A stretch of DNA of 64,000 nt, from positions 40,832 to 104,831 of the forward strand of contig CACYIK010000014.1 of the NCBI GenBank assembly GCA_902774395.1. The letters run 5' to 3'. The notes under the pieces were generated by a model, which did not search any database, was not told where the DNA came from, and worked only from the letters and a program-made list of their open reading frames with translations. This document shows, piece by piece, positions 17,504 to 27,551 of this stretch. Position 1 is the stretch's first letter; the number at the start of each line of letters is the position of its first letter. Source of the stretch: an uncultured Bacteroidota bacterium (GTDB lineage: Bacteria; Bacteroidota; Bacteroidia; Bacteroidales; P3). The position numbers and the translations under genes were made by a program.

Positions 17504-18763
17504 TTAATCTTCGTGCAGGCTGCGTTCGTAGCGACGCACCTGCCACACATACCATAACAGCAGGGACGCCGACGCAAGCGCCCCTGCTGTTGCATAGAGG
17601 CGTATGCCCGTCAGGAAGTCGGCGACATGGATACCCACAACAACGGCCGCCACACGCAATCCCAGCAACGCCAGATAGAAGAAGAACTCGGTACGCTGGG
17701 TGGAGAACACATTGGGGATGAAGGTCAGCGACGCCGAACTCAGCGAGAGGAATATCCACGGCAGGAGTGCCTGGATATAGACACCGCTGCCGCTCCATCT
17801 CTCGCCGAAGAAGAAGGCGCACAGAGGCTCGGCGAAGAACCACCCCACCACACATACGGGCAAGGCAATTGAATTGATATAAAGCAGGAAACGTCCTATC
17901 AGACGGCTTATGCTCTGCCGCTGACGTACCTGCTCAGCGGTGCGGGCATAGAGCACGCGCTCGAAAGCCGCATTGAGCACATTGGCAGGGCGCATGGTGA
18001 ACGTCAACGCCAAGCCGAAGAGTCCCACCTCGGCCTTATCGAAATAGAGCGCCAGCCAGAGGAACGGAAGATTGAAAGAGAAACTGTTGATGAAATCCTT
18101 GGGTGCCGCAAAGAGAGGGAAATTGCGATGCTTGCGCGCTGCCATCTTCCGTTGCTCTGCCGATGTCTTGGGCAGGTGCAATCCCGGGAGGCGGAAACGG
18201 TAGAGCAGATTGGAGGCAGCCTGACCCAGGACGGCACCCAGAGGCATGCCCGCCTGCTTCATGCCGAGCAGGCCGAACAGCGCCTTGAGGAAGGCGCCAG
18301 CAGTGGCATTGGAGGCCTCGGAAGCCGCTATCAGACGGTATCGCCGCACACGGTTGAAAAGGGCGGCATATACGCGCGAGGTGCCGGTAAAGTACACCAT
18401 CGGCGGGATGAGCAACGCGATCATGCCCAGCTGAGAGAAGTCGCCGGGCAAGGCCTGGGTAAGATAGAGCAACGTAGCCACGGCCAGCAGGACCAACGAG
18501 ACCCAAGTATTGAGTCGCAGCGCGAAACGGGCCATAGCGGCACTCTCGGCCTCATCGTCGGCCACCATAACAGCGAGCTCGTACTTACATGTGGAGAAGA
18601 TAATCAGCACCTCTATATAGGAATAGAAGATATTGAAAAGAGCGAAGTCGGACGGCGAGAAGATACGCGTGAGGAGCAGATAGGCCAACACGGAGATGAC
18701 CTGCGCCAGCACATTGCCACTCACCAGCGTCACCGCCTCGCCTACTATGCCTTTCTTTTTCAT
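17504..18763 (-). CDS. Wzx-like oligosaccharide flippase
   Basis: A 419-residue integral membrane protein of the MOP/polysaccharide biosynthesis family, with about a dozen hydrophobic segments. The N-terminus (GEAVTLVSGNVLAQVISVLAYLLLTRIFSPSDFALFN, quoted in part) is typical of Wzx-type flippases: a first helix pair followed by TR-x-F/Y-x-P. Such proteins translocate lipid-linked sugars across the inner membrane. It is the last gene of a minus-strand run of six genes and overlaps the preceding gene by four bases. The presence of an O-antigen-ligase-like gene in the same run supports a role in surface polysaccharide assembly. Confidence 0.82.
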   Translation of the reverse strand: MKKKGIVGEAVTLVSGNVLAQVISVLAYLLLTRIFSPSDFALFNIFYSYIEVLIIFSTCKYELAVMVADDEAESAAMARFALRLNTWVSLVLLAVATLLYLTQALPGDFSQLGMIALLIPPMVYFTGTSRVYAALFNRVRRYRLIAASEASNATAGAFLKALFGLLGMKQAGMPLGAVLGQAASNLLYRFRLPGLHLPKTSAEQRKMAARKHRNFPLFAAPKDFINSFSFNLPFLWLALYFDKAEVGLFGLALTFTMRPANVLNAAFERVLYARTAEQVRQRQSISRLIGRFLLYINSIALPVCVVGWFFAEPLCAFFFGERWSGSGVYIQALLPWIFLSLSSASLTFIPNVFSTQRTEFFFYLALLGLRVAAVVVGIHVADFLTGIRLYATAGALASASLLLWYVWQVRRYERSLHED

Positions 18764-20745
18764 ACTTCACCGTGATATTTTCGTAACACCCACTCGGCGC
18801 CGAGCAGCAGGATTATCAGTATCAGCACCCACGGCAGGTTCAGTAGTTCAGAGAAACGGGTGTGGGTATAGATGACGGGCTTAAGCGTCGAGAGTTGGGC
18901 GTCGAGGGCCGAGAGCTCGTTGGGGTAGTACATCTTGCCACCGGTGATGGCGCTGATGGTCGCCAGGAGCGAGTGGTCGGCGGTGAGGTTGGCCTGTTCA
19001 AGATGTAAAGCCTCGACGGCGAAAGAGCCCTGTGCGGTCAGGTTCTCCCCGTCGAAGGTAGTGGCAGCGGTATAATGGTAGAGTCCTTCGGGAAGAGCAC
19101 CCAGCGAGAGACTATAGCCGCTGCCGCGGCGTGAGAAGTTATAGTCTCCTTTTATCGAGTCGCCTTGGAGCGAGAATGTGGCGTCGGGGCCGTTGACAGG
19201 TTCAAAGTTGGCATTGTAGAGCTGTGCCGAGACAACAATCTCGTCGCCTTCGGCATAGTGGCGGTCGGTCTCAACGATGAACCGCTCACGGTTGTCGTTG
19301 ACAGCCGTAAAGTTGACAATCTGGCTCACCACGTGGTCGAAATGCTCGTGGGTGTTATTGTTTAGATAGTCGCCCAGTCGCCATTTCCACAGTCCTTCAC
19401 CCCATACAAAGGCACGGCGTTGACCGCCACGGGTGGTGGCAGCCACCAACGGCTGGCGGCTGTCGATGCTGCCCAGCCGAGCTGTGAAGAGCGACTGCAG
19501 GCCCACCGCCATCTTGCCTTCGCCGAAGGGAGCCGACAACGGAGGCAGCTGCTCGATGGCGCTACCGTCGCCCTCCTCCAAGGTAAAGAGTGAGAACTGG
19601 CCATTGAAGACTGCCGTCACCTCGCTGGACTTCTTTACTTTGGAGACAATCTCCAGTCCGGTATGCAAGGCGTTGAAGCGCGGCAGGTCGGTCTGGCCGC
19701 CAATGACAAACACCTGTGGCAGCCCCTCACATTCTTTTGGAACCTGATGCGTGGCCGACGGAAGATTATGAAGAACGACCAAAGAGTAGTCTTTCCATTC
19801 TTCATTCTTTATCCTTAACTCATCACTCAAGAACACCGCTGCCTCATAGTTTGGGTTGCTCCCAACGGCCTGTTTGAGCGCCGTCAAGTCGGGATGCGGG
19901 GCATTGCCGATGATGGCCACCTTACGGTGCCCGTCGATGACGTCGGTGTAAAACACCTGTGTGTTGTTGGTAATCGTCTTCTCACCCTCGACGACAGAGA
20001 GGTGCAGCGTATATTTCTGAAGTCCTGCCACGGCCGCTTTCAGACTGAATGCGAGTGTGGTGCTAAAGCGGCTGTCGCTATAGTCCACCCTCTGTTCCGC
20101 CACTTTGTGGCCCTGACCGTCGACGATGGTCAGCAGTGCCGACTGTCCTTTCAGTCGGTTGGCGTTGACTGTGACCTCGACGGGGAACGTGCTTTCCAGA
20201 AAGGCTATGCGGTTGTGGCGCACCGATGCCAGTGCGGCGTCGCGCTGCGGAGTGGTATCGCCCAAGGCGACGGTGTAGACGGGGAAGGAGAGTCGCTCGG
20301 CCGTCGTGGCGGGGTTGCCGCCACGGTTGTATATGCCGTCGGTAGCCAGCACCACGGCACCCAGGTTGCGGCCTTGATAGCGTGAGGCAATATCGGACAG
20401 TTCAGATGCGATATCGGTAGTGGTGCCACCAAAGGTTTCATACACCATCTCATACGGTTCGCCTTTCAAGAAACCATCGACAGTCAGCTGCGTGCTGTCA
20501 ATCGACTCAGACACATCCTGAGCCACCACGACGATGGGCGTTTGTTGTTCGTTGACAGTCCGCTTGGCCACGGGTGCCAGCAACAGCAGCGCGATGGCCG
20601 ACACTGCCACAAAGCGCAGCGCCGCCAGCAGCGCGTTGACACCCTTGCCGAAACGGCGGCGTCCCACATAGTAGAGCCCCGCGGCGTAGGCGGCACCTGC
20701 CAAGAGGCAGAACAGAACGTAGTACCAAGGATAGTCGATGATCAT
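18760..20745 (-). CDS. BatA/VWA-like membrane protein
   Basis: A 661-residue protein with two N-terminal membrane helices (about residues 7-25 and 38-58) and one C-terminal helix (about 637-655). After the second helix come IVVVAQDVSESID and, near residue 130, a VVLATDGIYNRGG segment: both are von Willebrand A-like strands of the type found in conserved Bacteroidota BatA-like membrane proteins. The central part resembles the large extracytoplasmic beta domain of that family. The exact role is unknown. The frame contains a short insert-like repeat (DELRIKNEEWKD, encoded around 19785-19829). It overlaps the flippase gene by four bases and follows the M16 peptidase gene after 22 bases. Confidence 0.72.
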   Translation of the reverse strand: MIIDYPWYYVLFCLLAGAAYAAGLYYVGRRRFGKGVNALLAALRFVAVSAIALLLLAPVAKRTVNEQQTPIVVVAQDVSESIDSTQLTVDGFLKGEPYEMVYETFGGTTTDIASELSDIASRYQGRNLGAVVLATDGIYNRGGNPATTAERLSFPVYTVALGDTTPQRDAALASVRHNRIAFLESTFPVEVTVNANRLKGQSALLTIVDGQGHKVAEQRVDYSDSRFSTTLAFSLKAAVAGLQKYTLHLSVVEGEKTITNNTQVFYTDVIDGHRKVAIIGNAPHPDLTALKQAVGSNPNYEAAVFLSDELRIKNEEWKDYSLVVLHNLPSATHQVPKECEGLPQVFVIGGQTDLPRFNALHTGLEIVSKVKKSSEVTAVFNGQFSLFTLEEGDGSAIEQLPPLSAPFGEGKMAVGLQSLFTARLGSIDSRQPLVAATTRGGQRRAFVWGEGLWKWRLGDYLNNNTHEHFDHVVSQIVNFTAVNDNRERFIVETDRHYAEGDEIVVSAQLYNANFEPVNGPDATFSLQGDSIKGDYNFSRRGSGYSLSLGALPEGLYHYTAATTFDGENLTAQGSFAVEALHLEQANLTADHSLLATISAITGGKMYYPNELSALDAQLSTLKPVIYTHTRFSELLNLPWVLILIILLLGAEWVLRKYHGEV

Positions 20746-20767
20746 AGTGCGTTAGCGTGCTAAAATG

Positions 20768-22000
20768 TTAGTTCCCATATACCAAAGTGCTGAAGCGATC
20801 GGGGCAGAAGCGTTCCTGTGCCACGCGCATCAGGTCGGCGGGTGTTACGGACATCAGGTCGGCATTCATTTCCTCGAGGGTGTTCACGTGGTCATAGCTC
20901 AGATAAGCCTTTCCGATGCTCTGCATCTCATTCATGCCGAAGTCGTCGTTGATGGCCATCTGACCTATCATCTGACGTTGTGCCGACCGCAGCTGGCGCT
21001 CCGTCAGCGATGTCTCGGCCATACGCATCAGTTCGTCGGTAATCAGGCGGCGAGCCTTCTCCTCGGCGTCGAGGTCCACGCCGGCATAGATATAGAACAG
21101 TCCCGTGTCGGAGAACGGCACATACTGCGACTCGATATTGTAGCAGAAGCCGTAGCGTTCGCGGATGGCGACATTGAGACGCGAGTTCATCGCCGGGCCA
21201 CCGAGGATATTGTTCAACAAAGTGAAGGCCGTCTTGTCGGCATGGTAAATGTCGGGAGCCTCGCAGCCGATGAGCAGATGTGCCTGGTGCGTGTGGCGGT
21301 TGATGTGGCGGTCGAAGACATGGAATGCGGGCTTTTCTTTCCGAGTATTCTGAATACTCAAAGTATTCTGTTTATTCCGAAAACTTCCGAAATGTTTCTC
21401 GCACAGTCTCACCAGCCGCTCCATCTTCACGTCGCCGCTCACCGTAATCACCATCTTCTCGGGAGTGTAGTTCAACTCCATGTGGCGGCGCAGCCGCTCG
21501 GGAGTGAATTTCTTCACGTTGCGCTTGGTGCCCAGAATATTGTGTGCCAGCGGGTGGCCCTCATAGGCCAGCTCCTCATACTGGTCGTATATCAGTTCCG
21601 AAGGGCTGTCGCTATAGCTGTTGATTTCCTCCAGCACGACGTCTTTCTCCCTTTCTATTTCGTTCAATGGGAACGAGCTATGAAACAGGATGTCGGCGAA
21701 CAGTTCCAGACATCGTTCCAGATGCTCGCTCATCGACGAGGCGTAGACACAGGTCTCCTCCTTAGTAGTGAAGGCGTTGAGTTCGCCGCCCACGCCATCG
21801 ATGCGGTTCAATATATGGTAGGCCTTGCGATGCTCGGTTCCTTTGAAGAGCGAATGCTCGATGAAATGCGCCATGCCCTCGTCGGCTCCGCTTTCGTCGC
21901 GCGAACCCACGTTGACATACACGCCGCTGTAAGTCACCCTCGACGGTGTTTGGCTCAGTATTATCTTAATGCCATTAGGCAATGTGTGGTATTCATACAT
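20768..22000 (-). CDS. M16-family zinc metallopeptidase
   Basis: A 410-residue M16 (pitrilysin/processing peptidase) protein. The inverted zinc motif HxxEH is present in GMAHFIEHSLFKGT (about residue 46), and the distal glutamate lies in FTTKEETCVYAS about 75 residues later. The second half has the usual R/Y motif region (IRERYGFCYNIES). The length fits a single active M16 subunit with two homologous halves. No signal peptide is visible, so it may be cytoplasmic. An extra loop, FRNKQNTLSIQNTRKEK (about residues 203-219), is encoded by a repeat-rich stretch at 21341-21393. It sits three bases after the ligase-like gene. Confidence 0.88.
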   Translation of the reverse strand: MYEYHTLPNGIKIILSQTPSRVTYSGVYVNVGSRDESGADEGMAHFIEHSLFKGTEHRKAYHILNRIDGVGGELNAFTTKEETCVYASSMSEHLERCLELFADILFHSSFPLNEIEREKDVVLEEINSYSDSPSELIYDQYEELAYEGHPLAHNILGTKRNVKKFTPERLRRHMELNYTPEKMVITVSGDVKMERLVRLCEKHFGSFRNKQNTLSIQNTRKEKPAFHVFDRHINRHTHQAHLLIGCEAPDIYHADKTAFTLLNNILGGPAMNSRLNVAIRERYGFCYNIESQYVPFSDTGLFYIYAGVDLDAEEKARRLITDELMRMAETSLTERQLRSAQRQMIGQMAINDDFGMNEMQSIGKAYLSYDHVNTLEEMNADLMSVTPADLMRVAQERFCPDRFSTLVYGN

Positions 22001-22003
22001 AGT

Positions 22004-23527
22004 TCAGTCTTTCATGTTAGTTTTTGGCATTCCCCTGAAAGGGAGAAACCATGTGCACACCATGATACCGGCGAGGGTATCAAGTGTATTCTCGGTGAGG
22101 AACGAGAGAAGTATCATTGTCAGCCATGCCAACATCAAGGGCGAGGAAGGTTTTCTCAAGGCCCGAAGGAAGAAGAAGGCAACGATGGCGAAGCCCAACA
22201 CGCCGAACATAGCCAACAGAGTCAAGTATTGATTGTGCGGGTGCTTGTTATATTCCTGCAAAGGAGAATCCTCATCCACAAACACCCGATGCATCTCATC
22301 CTGCAAATCTCCTGTGCCCGTGCCTATCAAAGGCTGGCTTAAGAAGACCTTCCATGCACACTCCCACAAAGCGATGCGCTGAAGCATGGTGAATCCCTCG
22401 ACTGCATGGTAGCAGCGATAGCTCTCATACTCGAAGAGCATCACATAAAGCATCCTCTTCGGCATAAAGCCATGTCGATAGACCGGGTTGGCAATACCCT
22501 GAGCAATCTCGTCGACCTGATCATCGGTGAGTGCAGCCACCCCCACGCTGTCCTTGGGCAGACCGAGTGCGTTGAGGTAACGAATCAACGATTTCTCCAA
22601 GGCGAAACCCGAAGGGCTCACGTTGTCGAGCGACACAGAGCTACGACGTGCCCAACCGGCACGGAGCTCTTCACGGCAGATATAGTTGTTGACATAGTTG
22701 CCGTTCTCCACGAAGCCGTCCTGCGCATGATAATAAGGGCGTCCGGCTTCAGTATATTCCTTTAGCGGTTCGGTAGCCATGGGAACGAGGTGGTAGTAGG
22801 AGCGGCAACCCAGCCATACCATGAGCACACAAAGAGCAGTTCCCGTCAGCCACAACGCCAGCCACTTCCACCGACGATAGTAAAGGCATATCACCAGCGA
22901 AGCAACTGCCAATACCACGAATCCAGTATAGGAGCGCAGGAGAAGGAGGAAGAAAAGCAGCCAAACGGCAAACGCTACACGGACAATGACAAAGAGTGTT
23001 CGAAATCGGCCATCTGTCAGCATCGAATGTTTGCTGCAAACAATGAAGATAGCCATGCAGCAGATAAGAGAGAAGCGGATGTGTGATATATAGGGGATAA
23101 TGTCGCGGTAGGGCAAATCTGGAATGGTGAGCCACCGCACGAATCCGATAATCGTCACCACCATAACAGCTATCACAAAACAACCTAATATAATCGTACG
23201 TGTGATTCCACGTACCGGACGGCTGGTAAGGAAGATGGTTGGAGCCACCCAAAGGGGCACCATGCTTCTCACCGTCTCCATGCCCTCCGGCAGGTTGTCT
23301 GTCCACAACAAACCTACCACATACATCAGCGAGAGCACCCAGAAAGCATGCAAAAGCTTACTCGCCTTGGCCATCTGCCACTTCTCCTGCCAACGGCCTT
23401 CCAGCAGCCAGTTGACAATCAATAGCAAGCCAGTGGTATATGTCATACCCGTGGAGCATGACATACATACTCCGGCCATGATTATCAATAGCAGATAGAT
23501 CAGTCTATGGAACCTCTCCCCGAACAA
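22004..23527 (-). CDS. O-antigen ligase/polymerase-like membrane protein
   Basis: A 507-residue polytopic membrane protein with about ten hydrophobic segments and a large periplasmic loop (about residues 240-400). The loop ends in NKHPHNQYLTLLAMFGVLG, matching the H-N-x-Y/F-L signature of O-antigen ligase (WaaL/RfaL) and Wzy-type proteins. It probably joins or polymerises surface polysaccharide. The start is a TTG at 23527, 12 bases after the upstream stop; no ATG lies closer, so this start is inferred. It lies in an operon with ctpA and the flippase. Confidence 0.8.
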   Translation of the reverse strand: MFGERFHRLIYLLLIIMAGVCMSCSTGMTYTTGLLLIVNWLLEGRWQEKWQMAKASKLLHAFWVLSLMYVVGLLWTDNLPEGMETVRSMVPLWVAPTIFLTSRPVRGITRTIILGCFVIAVMVVTIIGFVRWLTIPDLPYRDIIPYISHIRFSLICCMAIFIVCSKHSMLTDGRFRTLFVIVRVAFAVWLLFFLLLLRSYTGFVVLAVASLVICLYYRRWKWLALWLTGTALCVLMVWLGCRSYYHLVPMATEPLKEYTEAGRPYYHAQDGFVENGNYVNNYICREELRAGWARRSSVSLDNVSPSGFALEKSLIRYLNALGLPKDSVGVAALTDDQVDEIAQGIANPVYRHGFMPKRMLYVMLFEYESYRCYHAVEGFTMLQRIALWECAWKVFLSQPLIGTGTGDLQDEMHRVFVDEDSPLQEYNKHPHNQYLTLLAMFGVLGFAIVAFFFLRALRKPSSPLMLAWLTMILLSFLTENTLDTLAGIMVCTWFLPFRGMPKTNMKD

Positions 23528-23539
23528 CTTCAGTGACTC

Positions 23540-25159
23540 TTATCTCTTACTATTCAACTCTTCGATGGCACGCTTCACCACCTTGTCGTCTCGCAAGGCT
23601 CCCTCTATACGGCCTTCATCATAATAGTAGCGGTTAAGCAGTTCTCCCTTCAACATCTCGCACACCTCCTCACGATGCTTCTGCAGGTCACCTTCCTTCT
23701 CCGCTTTCAGGCGTTGTTCCATCTCTTTAAGCTGCTGTTCGACAGCCTCGTCGTATTTCTCCTGCTTGGCCACCTCGCGCAACTCATCAATCACACGTTC
23801 CGTGACAGTGGAATAGCTAAGATTCTTCTCTTTGAGGAAACGGCAGAAATCGGCATAGAGTTCGTCACTCACTTCGAACTCCGATGCCGGCGCAATGCTT
23901 TCATGTGTACGATAGAACTGCGTGGCATAGTCGAACACCAGCATCTTCTGCGTCAGGGCAATACCCAGGTTCGACATATACTCGGGTTCCACCTCCACAT
24001 CGGGCTCGATACCGAAGCCGTCGTACACGATGCGGCCGCTCTTGGTCTTGAAGGCCGTCTTCAGCGAGTCGGGCACCTTCATGGCGCGTCCTTGTGCATC
24101 GCGATGGCTATAGTCGATGGCCTGGATACAACGGCCACTGGGTATATAATACTTGGAGACGGTCACCTTCATCTGGCTGTTGTAGGGCATAGGCAGTATA
24201 TTCTGTACTAAGCCCTTGCCATAGCTTCGCTGACCGATAACCACAGCACGGTCAAGGTCCTGCAGGCTGCCACTGACAATCTCGCTGGCCGAGGCCGATG
24301 TGTTGTCTATCAGCACCGCCACCGGTATCTCGGTGTCCTCAGGCTGCTGACGCGTGTAACTCTTGAGGTTCTTGGAAGCCACCTTACCCTTGGTCTCCAC
24401 CACCAAGGTACCCCGTGGCACCCAGATATTGACGATATCGACGGCCTCGTTCATCAGTCCGCCGCCATTGCCGCGGAGGTCGAGGATAACGCCCTTCATG
24501 TCAGGCTTCTCTTTCTTCAACTTCACAAAAGCCTCACGCACGTTCTTGGCGGCATCGGAGGTAAACTCGTCGAGTTTGATATATCCCATGTCGCCACCGA
24601 CGTATCCATAATAGGGCACGTTGGGCAGTTTGATGGCACGACGGGTCAGGGTGCGTTCAAATGTATCCCCTTCCCTCCGCAATTTGAGTGTCACCTGTGT
24701 ACCCGCCTGGCCACGCATGGCGCCACTGACGTCGGCGGTAGTCTTGCCCTTGGTACTCTCTCCATTGACCTCCAGAATGATGTCGCCGGCCTTCAGGCCG
24801 CCCTCATCAGCGGGCAAACCCTTATACGGCTCCGAAATCATAATGGTGTCACCACGCTGCATAATCAAAGCGCCCACACCGCCATACTCACCCAGAAGCT
24901 GCATCTTCACATCCTCGATGTCGCTCTCAGGGAAATAGTTGGTATAGGGGTCGAGAGACCCCAGCATGGCGTCGATTGCCACCTTGATGGTCTTGCCGGG
25001 ATCCACATCATCCACGTAGTTCTGGTTCAAACTCTTGTACACCGACGAGAAAATCTCGAGGTTCTTCGCAATCTCGAATCCGCGGTCGGTGCTCTGGGCA
25101 CACAAGGGCCCGACTAGTCCGACTAGTCCAACCAGCCCGACAATTATTATCTTTCTCAT
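23540..25159 (-). CDS. ctpA: S41 C-terminal processing peptidase
   Basis: A 539-residue secreted S41 protease. After a signal peptide comes a helical region (DVDPGKTIKVAIDAMLG), a PDZ domain (about residues 90-180; GGLKAGDIILEVNG), and the catalytic core with serine in TSASASEIVSG (about residue 290) and lysine in SYGKGLVQ (about 317). A long helical tail ends the protein. The signal core GLVGLVGLVG is encoded by a GACTAGTCC-type repeat (25111-25140). It overlaps the antiporter gene by four bases. It probably trims periplasmic or envelope proteins. Length and motifs are normal for the Bacteroidota group. Confidence 0.92.
   Translation of the reverse strand: MRKIIIVGLVGLVGLVGPLCAQSTDRGFEIAKNLEIFSSVYKSLNQNYVDDVDPGKTIKVAIDAMLGSLDPYTNYFPESDIEDVKMQLLGEYGGVGALIMQRGDTIMISEPYKGLPADEGGLKAGDIILEVNGESTKGKTTADVSGAMRGQAGTQVTLKLRREGDTFERTLTRRAIKLPNVPYYGYVGGDMGYIKLDEFTSDAAKNVREAFVKLKKEKPDMKGVILDLRGNGGGLMNEAVDIVNIWVPRGTLVVETKGKVASKNLKSYTRQQPEDTEIPVAVLIDNTSASASEIVSGSLQDLDRAVVIGQRSYGKGLVQNILPMPYNSQMKVTVSKYYIPSGRCIQAIDYSHRDAQGRAMKVPDSLKTAFKTKSGRIVYDGFGIEPDVEVEPEYMSNLGIALTQKMLVFDYATQFYRTHESIAPASEFEVSDELYADFCRFLKEKNLSYSTVTERVIDELREVAKQEKYDEAVEQQLKEMEQRLKAEKEGDLQKHREEVCEMLKGELLNRYYYDEGRIEGALRDDKVVKRAIEELNSKR
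25111..25140 (-). repeat. GACTAGTCC repeat in ctpA signal peptide
   Basis: Three imperfect tandem units (CCGACTAGT, CCGACTAGT, CCAACCAGC) encode the hydrophobic core GLVGLVGLVG of the CtpA signal peptide. Confidence 0.7.
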
Positions 25160-27414
25160 ATCTTGACTAATTTATTCTCAAAACCTTTTAATGTCAAATC
25201 GCCGTCCGGCGACACAAACCACAACACATCGCCAGCCCTGAATATCTCATCGCGGCTGGGGTTGACAATCTTCTCGCCGTCACGCTCAATGGCGATGACT
25301 ATGGCATGCTGGCGCGAGAGCGTCGAATAGCGCACCTCCACCCCACACAACGGTCCGTGGGCATCGACATGGTAGCGGTACATGTGCAATTCGTGGTCGG
25401 AGTGGTCGTGGACCAGTATTTCGGGTTCCACCTCGATAACAGGCCTGATCTTTGCCACCTCATCCTCGGTGCCGATGACTGTCAACACGTCACAAGGCAT
25501 CAACACCTCGTCCTTGTCAGGAAGGTCTATGATGTTGCCCGCACGTTCTATCGTGACGATATTGGCGCCGAAACGTTCACGCAGCTGACCTTCCGCCAGG
25601 CTCCTTCCAGCCAACGGAGAATACTGCGTCATCACCAGCCGCTCCATAGCGAACTCGTCCTCCATCGCCGTCGGGATATGGAACGAATTCTGCGCCTGAC
25701 GCTGGTTGAAGTTACTGAAGAATCGGTCTTCGATTTGTGCGTAGAAGCCGTTGGCACGACGCGAATAGAGCACCGCCAGCATGACTATCACCGCTATCAC
25801 CATCAGCAGACCGACCGCCATGTTTACATAACGGCCTACCACCAAGCCCACGAAGAACAAGGCAACAAAATAGCGCAAAATCAACAGAGGTATGACAACC
25901 ACCTGACTGTGGTGCCATGTCTCGAACATCTTCTTGATTCTCTCCTTGCTCACATTCTTCACCGCCACAGCCCACAGGAAGGGCGTCATCAACATCAGCG
26001 TGACCAACATACCGGTCAGACGGCTCCATATCTGCGGGATGCCTGTCTTGTCAAACAAGTCGTCCAACAACGGCAACAACAACGATGACGACAGCAGCAC
26101 CATGACACCCAAGATGACACCATGGATAAAGATATTGGTCAGCTGCTTACGCAGGAATATCCGCATAGTGGCCTTGTTGCCTCCATCACGGTTAGCGTGC
26201 TCGCTGTACTGTTCCAGACGGTGCTTGAGACCAGCGGGAATCTTAGGATCCAGCCAGTTATAGAACGGCAAAGCGCCTTTGATCATATAGGGGGTGACGA
26301 AGGTGGTGAGAATCGACACCGAAACGATGATGGGATAGAGGGTTTCGTCAATAACGCCGAAACTCAATCCCAGTCCCGCGATGATAAATGAGAACTCACC
26401 AATCTGGCAGAAGCAGAAACCGCTCTGTATAGCCGTTTTCAGCGGCCGACCGCTCAGCGTCACACCAATGGTGGCCGACAAACTCTTGAAGATGATGACC
26501 GACATGGCGATAACCAAGATAGTCACCCAATACTCCACCAACACTGAAGGCTGGATAAGCATACCCACAGAGACAAAGAATATGGCGCCGAAAAGGTTCT
26601 TCAGCGGCGTTACCAGACGGTGTATGACCTCCACCTCGATAGTCTCGCTGAGGATGGCTCCCATCACAAAGGCTCCCAGAGCCGTCGAGAAGCCTGCCTT
26701 CGAAGCCAACACCACCATGCCAAAGCACAGGCCGACAGCCAGAATGAGCAGGGTCTCTTCACTCATATATTTGCGCATCCACCGCAGGAAGGTAGGTATC
26801 AGATAGATGCCGAATACGAACCACGCCACCAAGAAGAACAGCAGCTTGGCCATCTGCTCCACCAACTCGCCGCCGTCGAAGCTCTTGCTCACGCTCACCG
26901 TACTCAACACAACTAACAGCAACACCGCTATCAAATCCTCCACCACAAGCACTGCCGTCACCGTCGAGGTAAACTTCTGCTGCTTCAACTTCAGGTCGTC
27001 GAAACTCTTGATGATAATACTCGTAGACGAGATAGAGAGCATGCAACCCAGAAAGGTGCATTCCATCGAGCCAAACCCGAGGATTTTACCCACCGTGCTT
27101 CCGATGACGAACATGATGGCCAGCTCGGTTAACGCCGTGATGGCGCCTGTGGCGCCCACCTTTTTCAACTTCTTAATGCTGAACTCCAAGCCCAGACCGA
27201 ACATCAGGAACACGATACCGATATCGCTCCATACCGTCAGGTTGGCCTTGTCGGTGATAGCCGGAAACCACGGGAAATAGGGGCCAATGAAAAAGCCTGC
27301 CAGGATATAGCCGAGCACCAACGGTTGCTTCAACCTTTTAAATACGACCGTTATCACTCCCGCTGCGACCAAAATAACCGCCAAATCCATGAATATTGCA
27401 GGCATTCCTTCCAT
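25156..27414 (-). CDS. CPA2-type cation/proton antiporter, KefB-like
   Basis: A 752-residue monovalent cation:proton antiporter. About 13 membrane segments cover residues 8-400 (start MEGMPAIFMDLAVILVAAG, then VLGYILAGFFIGP, the usual first helices). More hydrophobic segments at about 435-580 are followed by two TrkA-C (RCK-C) domains in the last 160 residues, separated by a histidine-rich linker (HDHSDHELH). No TrkA-N domain is seen. RCK-C domains usually bind ligands that gate potassium flux. I used the ATG at 27414 because the longer reading frame adds about 40 hydrophilic residues absent from relatives; 27450 is an alternative. It heads a six-gene minus-strand run. Confidence 0.87.
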   Translation of the reverse strand: MEGMPAIFMDLAVILVAAGVITVVFKRLKQPLVLGYILAGFFIGPYFPWFPAITDKANLTVWSDIGIVFLMFGLGLEFSIKKLKKVGATGAITALTELAIMFVIGSTVGKILGFGSMECTFLGCMLSISSTSIIIKSFDDLKLKQQKFTSTVTAVLVVEDLIAVLLLVVLSTVSVSKSFDGGELVEQMAKLLFFLVAWFVFGIYLIPTFLRWMRKYMSEETLLILAVGLCFGMVVLASKAGFSTALGAFVMGAILSETIEVEVIHRLVTPLKNLFGAIFFVSVGMLIQPSVLVEYWVTILVIAMSVIIFKSLSATIGVTLSGRPLKTAIQSGFCFCQIGEFSFIIAGLGLSFGVIDETLYPIIVSVSILTTFVTPYMIKGALPFYNWLDPKIPAGLKHRLEQYSEHANRDGGNKATMRIFLRKQLTNIFIHGVILGVMVLLSSSLLLPLLDDLFDKTGIPQIWSRLTGMLVTLMLMTPFLWAVAVKNVSKERIKKMFETWHHSQVVVIPLLILRYFVALFFVGLVVGRYVNMAVGLLMVIAVIVMLAVLYSRRANGFYAQIEDRFFSNFNQRQAQNSFHIPTAMEDEFAMERLVMTQYSPLAGRSLAEGQLRERFGANIVTIERAGNIIDLPDKDEVLMPCDVLTVIGTEDEVAKIRPVIEVEPEILVHDHSDHELHMYRYHVDAHGPLCGVEVRYSTLSRQHAIVIAIERDGEKIVNPSRDEIFRAGDVLWFVSPDGDLTLKGFENKLVKI

Positions 27415-27523
27415 CTCGTATTCTTGTTTTTTAACGTTCAATAATTCCATTAACGAGAAAAGAACAGTTTTATTGCTTTTCCCCTCTTTTTTCATTTTTT
27501 CAGCGTATATATAATATTTTTTG

Positions 27524-27531
27524 TATATTTG
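27524..27531 (+). promoter_or_regulatory. Bacteroidota -7 element, holB run
   Basis: TATATTTG on the plus strand, 20 bases before the ATG at 27552. No clear -33 TTTG is visible. Confidence 0.55.
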
Positions 27532-27551
27532 CAAGTTTAATGTGAAAGGAT

